A DNA stretch of 64,000 bases, from the NCBI RefSeq assembly GCF_019510245.1, contig NZ_JAEKKT010000144.1, forward strand, positions 60,211 to 124,210. Reading direction: 5' to 3'. Below the pieces are notes generated by a model. It made no database searches, had not been told where the DNA came from, and saw only the letters and a program-made list of their open reading frames with translations. This document shows positions 16,895 through 24,155 of the stretch, one piece after another (within the stretch, counting starts at the first letter, position 1; every line of letters starts with the position of its first letter). The position numbers and the translations under genes are program-made. This stretch comes from Streptomyces sp. (GTDB lineage Bacteria > Actinomycetota > Actinomycetes > Streptomycetales > Streptomycetaceae).

Positions 16895-18036
16895 CACTCC
16901 GCGAAGGAGCCGTCGGCGTGCCGCCACACCGGGTTGCGCCACCGGTGCCCGGCGCGGTCGGCCGCGCGGACGGCCGCCTCGTCGAGGGTGATGCCGAGCC
17001 CGGGGGCGTCACCGCGGTGCGCGTGGCCGTCCACGAAGCGGAAGGGCGCGGGGTCGACGAGGTAGGAGAGGAGGTCGGCGTCCTTGTTGTAGTGGATGCC
17101 CCGGCTCTGCTCCTGGATGAGGAAGTTCGGGGTGGCGAAGGCGACTTGGAGGCTGGCGGCGAGGGCGATGGGGCCGAGCGGGCAGTGCGGGGCGAGCTGG
17201 GCGCCGTAGGTCTCGGCGAGGGAGGCGATGCGGTGCACCTCGGAGATGCCGCCGGCGTGGGAGAGGTCCGGCTGGGCGACCGCGACGCCGGCGGCGAGGA
17301 CGGGCAGGAACTCGGCGCGCGAGTACAGGCGTTCGCCGGTGGCCAGCGGCACCGGGCTCGCGGCGACCAGGCCGGGCAGCAGGTGGCCCTGCTCGGGTAC
17401 GACGGGTTCCTCCACGAACAGCGGGTGCAGCGGGGCGAGTTCGGTGAGGACGCGGCGAGCGGTGGCGGCGGTGAAGCGGCCGTGGAAGTCGACGGCGACG
17501 TCCCGGTCCGGGCCGAGGGCGTCGCGGGCGGCGCCCACCCGGGCCACCACCGCCGCCGTCTCCGCGGCCGTGGCCAGCGGTGAGGTGGCCCCGGCGCCGT
17601 TCATCTTCACCGCGGTGAAGCCGGCCGCCACCTGGGCGGCTATCTGCTCGGTCAGCTGGGCGGGTTCGTCGCCGCCGACCCAGGCGTAGACCCGTACCCG
17701 GTCGCGCACCGGACCGCCCAGCAGGGCGTGCACGGGCGCGCCGTAGGTCTTGCCCGCGATGTCCCACAGGGCCTGGTCGAGGCCCGCGACGGCGCTCGAC
17801 AGCACCGGACCGCCGCGGTAGAAGCCGCCCTTGGTGAGCACCTGCCAGTGGTCCTGGATGCGCAGCGGGTCCTGCCCCACCAGGTACTCGGCGAGGACGT
17901 CGACGGCTGCGCGGACGACCTCGGCGCGGCCCTCGACGACGGGTTCGCCCCAGCCGACCACTCCGTCGTCGGTCTCGACGCGGCAGAACAGCCAGCGCGG
18001 CGCGACGAGGAAGGTCTCTATCCGCTCGATCTTCAC
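16891..18036 (-). CDS. dgoD: D-galactonate dehydratase-like enolase-superfamily enzyme
   Basis: DgoD removes water from D-galactonate to give 2-keto-3-deoxy-galactonate. The 381-residue length matches E. coli DgoD. The mandelate-racemase subgroup residues are all present: Asp183 and His185 in AVDFHGR, Glu209 in FVEEP, Glu235 in ATGERLYSR, and the general acid/base His near 284 in LAPHCPLGP. GTG at 18036 overlaps the GntR stop by four bases. It is part of the galactose operon, but no dgoK or dgoA is nearby. Other acid-sugar dehydratases of this subgroup remain possible. Confidence 0.88.
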   Translation of the reverse strand: MKIERIETFLVAPRWLFCRVETDDGVVGWGEPVVEGRAEVVRAAVDVLAEYLVGQDPLRIQDHWQVLTKGGFYRGGPVLSSAVAGLDQALWDIAGKTYGAPVHALLGGPVRDRVRVYAWVGGDEPAQLTEQIAAQVAAGFTAVKMNGAGATSPLATAAETAAVVARVGAARDALGPDRDVAVDFHGRFTAATARRVLTELAPLHPLFVEEPVVPEQGHLLPGLVAASPVPLATGERLYSRAEFLPVLAAGVAVAQPDLSHAGGISEVHRIASLAETYGAQLAPHCPLGPIALAASLQVAFATPNFLIQEQSRGIHYNKDADLLSYLVDPAPFRFVDGHAHRGDAPGLGITLDEAAVRAADRAGHRWRNPVWRHADGSFAEW

Positions 18037-18806
18037 CGGCCGCCACTGCCTTCCGTGTCGTCGGACCCGGCCGCCTCGGCCGGACCGGTCCCCTCTTCGG
18101 GGCTGTCGAGCCGTGCCAGGTCGCGGCCCGCCTGGTCGAGCAGGGCCCGCATGGCCGTCTCGGCCGCCTGCGGGTCGCGGTCGCGTACGGCGTCCAGGAC
18201 GGCGCGGTGCGCGGGGACCGGGTCCTCGCTGTGCGGGGAGCTGTGCACGATCCGGTCGCGGTGTGCGAGTCCCGACTCGATCACCATCTCCATGCGTTCG
18301 AGCAGTTCGTTGTGGGTGGCCGCCAGCAGGGCGCGGTGGAAGGCGAGGTCGGCGTCGACGGCGTGGCCGGGGTCGGCCTCCTGCCGCCCCATCGCCTCCA
18401 CGGCCGTCTCCAGCAGCAGCAGGTCGGCCTCGGTACGGCGCTCGGCGGCGAGCCGGACGGCGGCCGGTTCGATGATGGCGCGGACCTCGGCGAGATTGCG
18501 CAGCAGTGACCGTTCCGCGCTGGTCGTGGGGCCGCCCTCGAACTGCCAGCGCAGCACGTCGGCGTCGAGCAGGTTCCAGTCCGCGCGGGCCCGTACGAAG
18601 GTGCCGCGCTTCTGGCGGGCGTCGACCATGCCCTTGGCGGCGAGCACCTTGAGGGACTCGCGCAGGGCGGTGAGGCTGACGTCGAGCTCGCTCTGCAGCG
18701 CCACCAGGTCCAGCGTGGCCCCTTCCGGGATCTCGCCGCCCAGGATGCGGCGCGCCAGGGCCTCCACGGTCTGGCCGTGCACACCGCGGCGGGCGTAGGG
18801 CGTCAT
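18033..18806 (-). CDS. GntR/FadR-family regulator (DgoR-like)
   Basis: A 257-residue FadR-subfamily regulator: winged helix at residues 10-75 (TVEALARRILGGEIPEG, then LDVSLTALRESLKVLAAKGMV with the wing RQKRGTFV), and an all-helical FCD effector domain to about residue 230 with the metal-binding motif DADLAFHRALLAATHN. It precedes dgoD with a four-base overlap, so it most likely represses the galactose/galactonate operon. AAAGG lies nine bases before the ATG. Four 12-bp direct repeats sit about 20 bases upstream. Confidence 0.9.
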   Translation of the reverse strand: MTPYARRGVHGQTVEALARRILGGEIPEGATLDLVALQSELDVSLTALRESLKVLAAKGMVDARQKRGTFVRARADWNLLDADVLRWQFEGGPTTSAERSLLRNLAEVRAIIEPAAVRLAAERRTEADLLLLETAVEAMGRQEADPGHAVDADLAFHRALLAATHNELLERMEMVIESGLAHRDRIVHSSPHSEDPVPAHRAVLDAVRDRDPQAAETAMRALLDQAGRDLARLDSPEEGTGPAEAAGSDDTEGSGGR

Positions 18807-18825
18807 GTCGTACAGCCTTTCTCTT

Positions 18826-18873
18826 CCACGTTCTGGTCCACGTCATGGTCCACGTTCTGGTCCACGTTCTGGT
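18826..18873. repeat. Four tandem copies of a 12-bp repeat before the GntR gene
   Basis: CCACGTTCTGGT occurs at 18826, 18850 and 18862, with the variant CCACGTCATGGT at 18838, and each junction creates the short palindrome TGGTCCA. The array ends 20 bases before the GntR start codon and begins 10 bases after the SDR remnant. It may be an operator array or a slippage product. Confidence 0.85.
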
Positions 18874-18882
18874 CCAAGGGCA

Positions 18883-18975
18883 TCATGCGGGACCCTTCAC
18901 CACGCTCCGGCCGCCGTCCACCACGGCGGTGCGGCCGGCGAAGCGGGCGCCGTACCGTCGTACGGACTGGTCCAT
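18883..18975 (-). pseudogene. Internally deleted short-chain dehydrogenase (30-codon remnant)
   Basis: A reading frame with a perfect start context (AAGGAG four bases before the ATG at 18975) encodes an SDR-like N-terminus, RRYGARFAGRTAVV, which normally continues into the TGxxxGxG cofactor loop. Instead it runs straight into VDGGRSVVKGPA, which is the typical extreme C-terminus of SDR enzymes. About 220 codons appear to have been lost in frame. It lies 40 bases after the GH36 gene and 76 bases before the GntR gene. A galactose dehydrogenase is expected at this place in a De Ley-Doudoroff operon. The remnant cannot be an enzyme. Confidence 0.7.
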
Positions 18976-19015
18976 CGGGCTCCTTGGAGGATGAGCTGCT
19001 GGAAACATATGCGTC

Positions 19016-21070
19016 CTACAGGCGGCTCAGCACCACCAGGTCGGCATCGTGCTCGGCACTCCACGCGAACGGCAGGCCGTGGTGGAGCAGATGGGCCCCG
19101 CCGTACGACGTCCCGGTGGCCGTGTCCCGGTAGCGGGCCGCCGGGTCCAGGCCGCGCAGCCGGAGCCGGTCGGGGCGGCCGGGCAGCAGCGGTGCGCCGT
19201 CGAGGCGGCCGGTGGAGAGCGCGGCGACGACGGTCCGGTCACCGGCGTCGTACTGCACGCCGCAGGTGGGGTCGTCCGGCGTCCCGAGCAGCCGGGCCTC
19301 GCCGTGGTGGACGACGTCCCGCACCTCCTTGTAGCGGGCGGTCCACCGGGCGGCCTCGGCGCGCTGCTCCGGGGTCCAGGCGCGCAGGTCGGCGCCGATC
19401 CCGAGGACTCCGCACATGGCGTTGACGAAGCGGAAGGCGAGGCTGCGCGGGCGCGGGTCGAAGATGCCGGGGGCGTCGGTGACCCAGGAGCTCATGGTGT
19501 GGGGCGCGTGGGCGTGCAGGAAGCCGTGCTGGATGCGGAGCCGGTCCATCGGCGCGGTGTTGTCGCTGGGCCAGACGACGTCGGTACGGGCGAGGGTGGC
19601 GTGCTCGATCCGTCCGCCGCCGCCGGCGCAGCCCTCCACGGTGACGTCGGGGTGGGCGGCGCGCAGGTGGTCGAGGACCCGCAGGTACCCGGCGACGTGC
19701 TCGGCGTCCAGGTCGGCCGGGGCGGCGGTACCGGTGCCGGGGCGGCCGCGTTCGGTGGGCGGACGGTTCATGTCCCACTTCAGGTAGCCGATGCCGTAGG
19801 CGCCGAGCAGCCGGTCGAGGGTGCCGACGACGAAGTCCTGGACGTCGGTCCGGCCCAGGTCGAGCAGCAGCTGGTTGCGGACGAGCCGGGCCGGGCGGCC
19901 GTCGATGCGGTAGACCCACTCGGGGTGTTCGGCGTACAGCCGGCTGCCGGGGCTGACCGCCTCCGGCTCCACCCACAGGCCGAAGTCCAGGCCGAGCGCG
20001 CGGACTTCCCCGACGAACCGGCCGAAGCCCTGCGGGAAGGCCTGCGGGTCCGGGTACCAGTCGCCGAGTCCCCCGGTGTCGTCGGTGCGGCCGGTGAACC
20101 AGCCGTCGTCGACGACGAACAGCTCGGCTCCGATGTCCGCGGCCGCCTTCGCGAGCTCCAGCTGCCCGGCGGCGTCGACGTCGAAGCCGGTGGCCTCCCA
20201 GGAGTTGTAGAGGACCTTGCGGGGGCGGTGCAGCCGGTCGCCGGCCAGGTGGCGTTCGTAGCGGTGCCAGACACGGGACAGACCGCCGAGGCCGTCAGGG
20301 CTGAAGGCGCAGGCGAGGCGGGGAGTGGCAAGGGTGTCGCCGGCCGCCAGGAGTACGGCGCCCTCGTGCGGGACCCGCCCGGCGCGGACCCGTACGGCAC
20401 CGCCCGGCTCGGCCTCCGCCGTGATGTGCCAGTTGCCGGGCCATTCGAGGGCGACGCCGTAGGTGGCGTCCCCGTCCTGCACGGCGAGCCAGGGCGCGTA
20501 CGCGTGGCCGGGCGCACCCTGCGTGCTGCCGATACTGAACGTGCCCCTGGTGAGGTCGAGCCGGGTGTGCTGGAACTCCTGCGACCACTGGCCGGAGAGA
20601 TACGTCAGCCGGGCCGCACCCCTGACGGGGACGGTGACGGCGGCCGAGTCGAGCCGTTCCAGGCGGAGTTCGGCCCTGGCGGTGAACTCGGCCCAGCGGA
20701 GGATCACGTCGGTGCCGGGGACGGTCCGGTAGCAGAGGACGGTGCGCAGGCCGATCAGCTCGTCCGTGAAGGCGAGCCGAAGAGACCCCTCCGCCTCCTC
20801 CGCCCCGTCGAACTCCCACCACACGCCACGGCCCTCACCCGCCACCAGTTCGGACCCCGTGAACGGCCGCAGCCCGTGGGGCAGGTACTCGGCCGGGGCC
20901 GCGTCGGCGGGCGTGATGAAGTGGGTGCGGTGGGACCAGTCCAGGGCGGACGGACCGTCCTCGACCCCCAGCGGTCCCCAGGCGTCCAGCTCCGCCCAGG
21001 GACCGTCCGGGGAGAGCCGGACGGTGTAGCTGGTGTGCTCCGTGCGCAAGGTCCAGCGCCCGTACGTCAC
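19016..21070 (-). CDS. GH36 alpha-galactosidase (long form)
   Basis: A 684-residue GH36 enzyme with the N-terminal beta-supersandwich, the TIM barrel and a C-terminal beta domain. Motifs include NSWEATGFDVD, FVVDDGWF, the nucleophile Asp near residue 433 in YLKWDMNR, and the GGGGRIEHATLARTDVVWPSD segment carrying the acid/base Asp. No signal peptide is seen, so it acts on imported alpha-galactosides in the cytoplasm. GTG at 21070 overlaps the permease stop by four bases. It belongs to the operon beginning at 26276 and is clearly different from the compact GH36 at 7231. Confidence 0.93.
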   Translation of the reverse strand: MTYGRWTLRTEHTSYTVRLSPDGPWAELDAWGPLGVEDGPSALDWSHRTHFITPADAAPAEYLPHGLRPFTGSELVAGEGRGVWWEFDGAEEAEGSLRLAFTDELIGLRTVLCYRTVPGTDVILRWAEFTARAELRLERLDSAAVTVPVRGAARLTYLSGQWSQEFQHTRLDLTRGTFSIGSTQGAPGHAYAPWLAVQDGDATYGVALEWPGNWHITAEAEPGGAVRVRAGRVPHEGAVLLAAGDTLATPRLACAFSPDGLGGLSRVWHRYERHLAGDRLHRPRKVLYNSWEATGFDVDAAGQLELAKAAADIGAELFVVDDGWFTGRTDDTGGLGDWYPDPQAFPQGFGRFVGEVRALGLDFGLWVEPEAVSPGSRLYAEHPEWVYRIDGRPARLVRNQLLLDLGRTDVQDFVVGTLDRLLGAYGIGYLKWDMNRPPTERGRPGTGTAAPADLDAEHVAGYLRVLDHLRAAHPDVTVEGCAGGGGRIEHATLARTDVVWPSDNTAPMDRLRIQHGFLHAHAPHTMSSWVTDAPGIFDPRPRSLAFRFVNAMCGVLGIGADLRAWTPEQRAEAARWTARYKEVRDVVHHGEARLLGTPDDPTCGVQYDAGDRTVVAALSTGRLDGAPLLPGRPDRLRLRGLDPAARYRDTATGTSYGGAHLLHHGLPFAWSAEHDADLVVLSRL

Positions 21071-21915
21071 TTCACCGCTCCCAGGTTGAGGCCGGCCACG
21101 AAGTGCCGCTGGAAGCGCAGGAAGACGGCGACCGTGGGCGCGGCGGCGATCACGGACCCTGCCGCGATCACGTTCCACATCGACACGTACTGGCCCTGGA
21201 GTCCGATGAGCGCGGCGGTGATCGGCATCTTGGTGTCGCTGCGCAGGACGGTGATCGCCCAGAGCAGGTCGTTGAAGATCCAGGTGAAGGACAGCGCGCT
21301 GAGGGCGGCCAGGGCGGGGCGGGTCAGCGGGAGGATGATCCGCCAGAAGATCTGCCAGGGGCCGGCGCCGTCCACGACGGCCGCCTGCTGGATCTCCACC
21401 GGGATCGACCGCATGAACCCGTGCAGGACGAAGACGTAGAAGCCGACGCCGAAGCCGATCTGCACGCCGGTCAGCGCGGGCAGGGTGTCGTAGACGCCCA
21501 TCACTTCGCTGAGCTTGGACACCGGGATGAGCAGGATCTGCGGTGGCAGCAGGTTGCCGCCGAGCATGAGCAGCAACAGGGTCCGCCGGAAGGGGAGTTC
21601 GTAACGGCTGAGGGCGAACGCGGCCATCGCGGCGAGGGTCAGGGTCACCAGGACGCACGGGACGGTGACGAGCAGGCTGTTGATCAGCGCCCGCTGCTGG
21701 CCGCCGTCGGTCCAGGCCTGGCCGAAGTTGGCCGGCGTGAAGGAGTGCGGCCAACTGCCCAGGCCGTGGGCGGCGATGTCGTCGAAGGTGCGCAGGCTGG
21801 TCACCAGGACCAGGGCGATGGGCAGCAGCCACAGCACGGACAGGGCGCCGGCACCGAGGTGGAATCCGGCGGTGGCCGCTCTTCTGCGGCGCAGCGCCGA
21901 GGAGTCGGCGGACAT
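21067..21915 (-). CDS. Carbohydrate ABC transporter permease (MalG-like)
   Basis: A 282-residue permease with six membrane spans and the EAA-loop variant QQAAVVDGAGPWQIFWRIILP, whose EAA acidic residue is shifted to Gln. The ATG at 21915 overlaps the preceding stop by one base (TGATG). It pairs with the upstream permease and the lipoprotein in the same operon for alpha-galactoside uptake. The ATPase is not encoded here. Confidence 0.9.
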   Translation of the reverse strand: MSADSSALRRRRAATAGFHLGAGALSVLWLLPIALVLVTSLRTFDDIAAHGLGSWPHSFTPANFGQAWTDGGQQRALINSLLVTVPCVLVTLTLAAMAAFALSRYELPFRRTLLLLMLGGNLLPPQILLIPVSKLSEVMGVYDTLPALTGVQIGFGVGFYVFVLHGFMRSIPVEIQQAAVVDGAGPWQIFWRIILPLTRPALAALSALSFTWIFNDLLWAITVLRSDTKMPITAALIGLQGQYVSMWNVIAAGSVIAAAPTVAVFLRFQRHFVAGLNLGAVK

Positions 21916-22850
21916 CAGTCGGCCTCCCGGAAGGCGCGGACGAGGTAGGAGGCGATGACCCCGAAGGCGAGGACGAAGATGACGACGGCCAGGGCGGAGC
22001 CGTAGCCGAGGCGCAGGGACTGGAAGGCGGTGGAGTACATGTAGGTGCTCAGCAGCTCGGACGAGTGGTAGGGGCCGCCGCGGGTGAGCGACCAGACGAC
22101 GTCGAAGGAGCGCAGCGAGTCGATGACGATGACGGACAGGACGACCGCGTTGACACTGCGCAGCTGGGGCAGCGTGACGTGCCGGAACCGCTGCCAGGCG
22201 CTCGCCCCGTCGACCTTGGCGGCCTCGTGGAGCGCCGGGTCGATGCCCTTGAGACCGGCCAGGTACAGGACCATGACGTAGCCGATCTGGCGCCACAGGG
22301 CGGGCACGATCACCGCGTACAGGGCGGTGTCCTGGTCGGCGAGCCAGGCGTGCTGGAGACTGCCGAGACCCACCCCTTCCAGCACCCGGTTCAGGACGCC
22401 GTCGGGCTGGTAGACCGCCTGCCAGACCAGGGCGGTGGCGACCAGCGAGAAGACGACCGGCAGGAACAGTGCGGCCCGGTAGAAGCCGACCCCGCGCCGT
22501 TCCTGCTGGAGCAGCAGCGCGGCGGCGAGGCCGAGGACGGCGGACAGGCCGCCGAAGAGGACCAGCCACAGGACGGTGTGCCCGAGCGCGCTGCGGAAGA
22601 CGTCGTCGTGGGCCATCTCCCGGAAGTTGCCCAGGCCGACGAACTGCGGCGGGGAGACACCGTCCCACTTGGTGAGGGCGAGGTAGAAGCCCTGGAGCGC
22701 GGGCCAGAACACCCACAGGGCCTCGGCTAGCAGCGGGACCAGGACGAAGGCGAGGACCAGCGGCGGGGTGCGCCGGGGGCCCCGGGCCCGCGTGCCGCTC
22801 ACGGGCATGCGGGCCGGGGACTTCCGGTCGGGGGCGGTCAGCACGGCCAC
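21915..22850 (-). CDS. Carbohydrate ABC transporter permease (MalF-like)
   Basis: A permease of about 311 residues with six membrane spans and the EAA loop HEAAKVDGASAWQRFRHVTLP. I prefer the GTG at 22850, one base after the lipoprotein stop, because coupling is the rule in this operon. An in-frame ATG at 22877 would overlap the upstream gene by 26 bases and has no ribosome-binding site. The long basic N-terminal segment before the first span is cytoplasmic. Confidence 0.88.
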   Translation of the reverse strand: MAVLTAPDRKSPARMPVSGTRARGPRRTPPLVLAFVLVPLLAEALWVFWPALQGFYLALTKWDGVSPPQFVGLGNFREMAHDDVFRSALGHTVLWLVLFGGLSAVLGLAAALLLQQERRGVGFYRAALFLPVVFSLVATALVWQAVYQPDGVLNRVLEGVGLGSLQHAWLADQDTALYAVIVPALWRQIGYVMVLYLAGLKGIDPALHEAAKVDGASAWQRFRHVTLPQLRSVNAVVLSVIVIDSLRSFDVVWSLTRGGPYHSSELLSTYMYSTAFQSLRLGYGSALAVVIFVLAFGVIASYLVRAFREAD

Positions 22851-22851
22851 G

Positions 22852-24141
22852 TCAGGCGTTCCAGATCTTCTGGGCATCGCGCTGCCAGTCGGTCAGGATG
22901 CCGCCGATCTGCTTCGGCTCGGCCAGGAACCTGGTCAGGGCGGTGTCCGCGGTGGGCTGGAGGGCGTCGCTGGAGTCCCGGTTGAAGAACTGGGTGATCT
23001 CGGCGGCCTCCGCGACGTGGGCACGGCCCTTCTTCACGAGCGCGGTGCCGGCGTCCTTCGCATCCGGGTTGCAGGGCAGGACGGTCCCGGAGGAGCCCTT
23101 GATGTAGGTCTCCTGGGCCTCTGCGGTGGCGAGGTACTTCATCAGGTCGAGGACCTGGTCCCGGCGGCCGGTGCGGGCGCTGGCGAAGTAGCCGTCGACG
23201 GGCGCCTCCTCGGCGAGCGGGACCTTGGGGTCGATGACGGGGAAGCGGAAGAAGTCGATGTCGTCCAGGGCGCTTCTTGGGGCCGAGTCCGCGAAGAAGG
23301 TGCCGATGAGCATCATGCCGGTCTTGCCGCCCAGCAGGGCGGTCGTGGCGTCCTGGAAGGCGAGGGCGGTGCCGTTCGGGTCGAAGTACGGCAGCACCTC
23401 CTGCCAGCGGTCGAAGACCCTGCGCACCTCCGGGTCGTCGAACCGGTGCTTCCCGGCGAGGAGTTCACGGTGGTAGCGGGCGCCGTTGATCCGGATGTCG
23501 AGGTAGTCGAACCAGGCCGACGCCACCCAGGGGGTGTTGCCGCCGGCGCCGAGCCCGATCGGCGCGATGCCCTTGCTCTTGAGCTTGTCGCACAGGTCGA
23601 GGAAGCCGTCCCAGCTCGTGGGCTCGCTCACGCCCCACTTGGCGAAGCTGGACTTCCGGTAGAACATGCCCCACCAGTAGTAGGTGTTGGGCACGAAGAC
23701 CTTCTTGCCGGAGCTCGCGGTGCAGAGCTGGTTCAGCGCCTTGGTGTACCGCTTGAGGTCGGGCGAGGTGCTCCACGCCTCGTCGAGGTCGAGCAGCAGG
23801 TTCTTCCTGGCGTAGGCGTCCGCCACGGAGCCGGGGTACCAGGTGTACACGTCCGGCGGATTGGCCGAGGTGAGGTAGGTCGGCAGCTGGGTGCGGAAGG
23901 TCTCGGCGGCGACGGTGTTGAGGCCGGCCCTGCCGGAACCCTTCTTGCCGTACGCCGCGACCAGGTCCTCCATGGCGGCCTTGGCCTGCGGGGCGGACAG
24001 GTTGGACTGGAGGGTCACCGCGCCCGTCGAGGAGCCCTTGGCGGAGGAGGTGGAGGTGACGCAGCCGCTGAGCAGTGCCGCGGTCCCGGTGGCACCGAGT
24101 CCGGCGAGGAACCGCCGTCTGCTGGTCTGGGGATGGGACAT
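22852..24141 (-). CDS. Carbohydrate ABC transporter substrate-binding lipoprotein
   Basis: A 429-residue solute-binding protein of the MalE/family 1 class. The signal shows twin arginines (TSRRRFLAG), a hydrophobic core and a lipobox LLSGC, so Tat export and lipidation are expected. The ATG at 24141 has GAGGAA six bases upstream; a GTG at 24159 overlapping the previous stop is the alternative. The mature protein has DVYTWYPGSVADAYARK and PTSWDGFLDLCDKL. The first gene of the operon is a secreted alpha-galactosidase and the next are permeases, so alpha-galactosides or galactose are likely ligands. Confidence 0.92.
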   Translation of the reverse strand: MSHPQTSRRRFLAGLGATGTAALLSGCVTSTSSAKGSSTGAVTLQSNLSAPQAKAAMEDLVAAYGKKGSGRAGLNTVAAETFRTQLPTYLTSANPPDVYTWYPGSVADAYARKNLLLDLDEAWSTSPDLKRYTKALNQLCTASSGKKVFVPNTYYWWGMFYRKSSFAKWGVSEPTSWDGFLDLCDKLKSKGIAPIGLGAGGNTPWVASAWFDYLDIRINGARYHRELLAGKHRFDDPEVRRVFDRWQEVLPYFDPNGTALAFQDATTALLGGKTGMMLIGTFFADSAPRSALDDIDFFRFPVIDPKVPLAEEAPVDGYFASARTGRRDQVLDLMKYLATAEAQETYIKGSSGTVLPCNPDAKDAGTALVKKGRAHVAEAAEITQFFNRDSSDALQPTADTALTRFLAEPKQIGGILTDWQRDAQKIWNA

Positions 24142-24155
24142 GGTGGATTCCTCGT

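Noticed and set aside
16402..17583. Long plus-strand frames opposite the mutarotase-like gene and dgoD
   Set aside because: They are antisense shadows of well-supported enzymes and encode Arg/Gly-rich sequence without domains.
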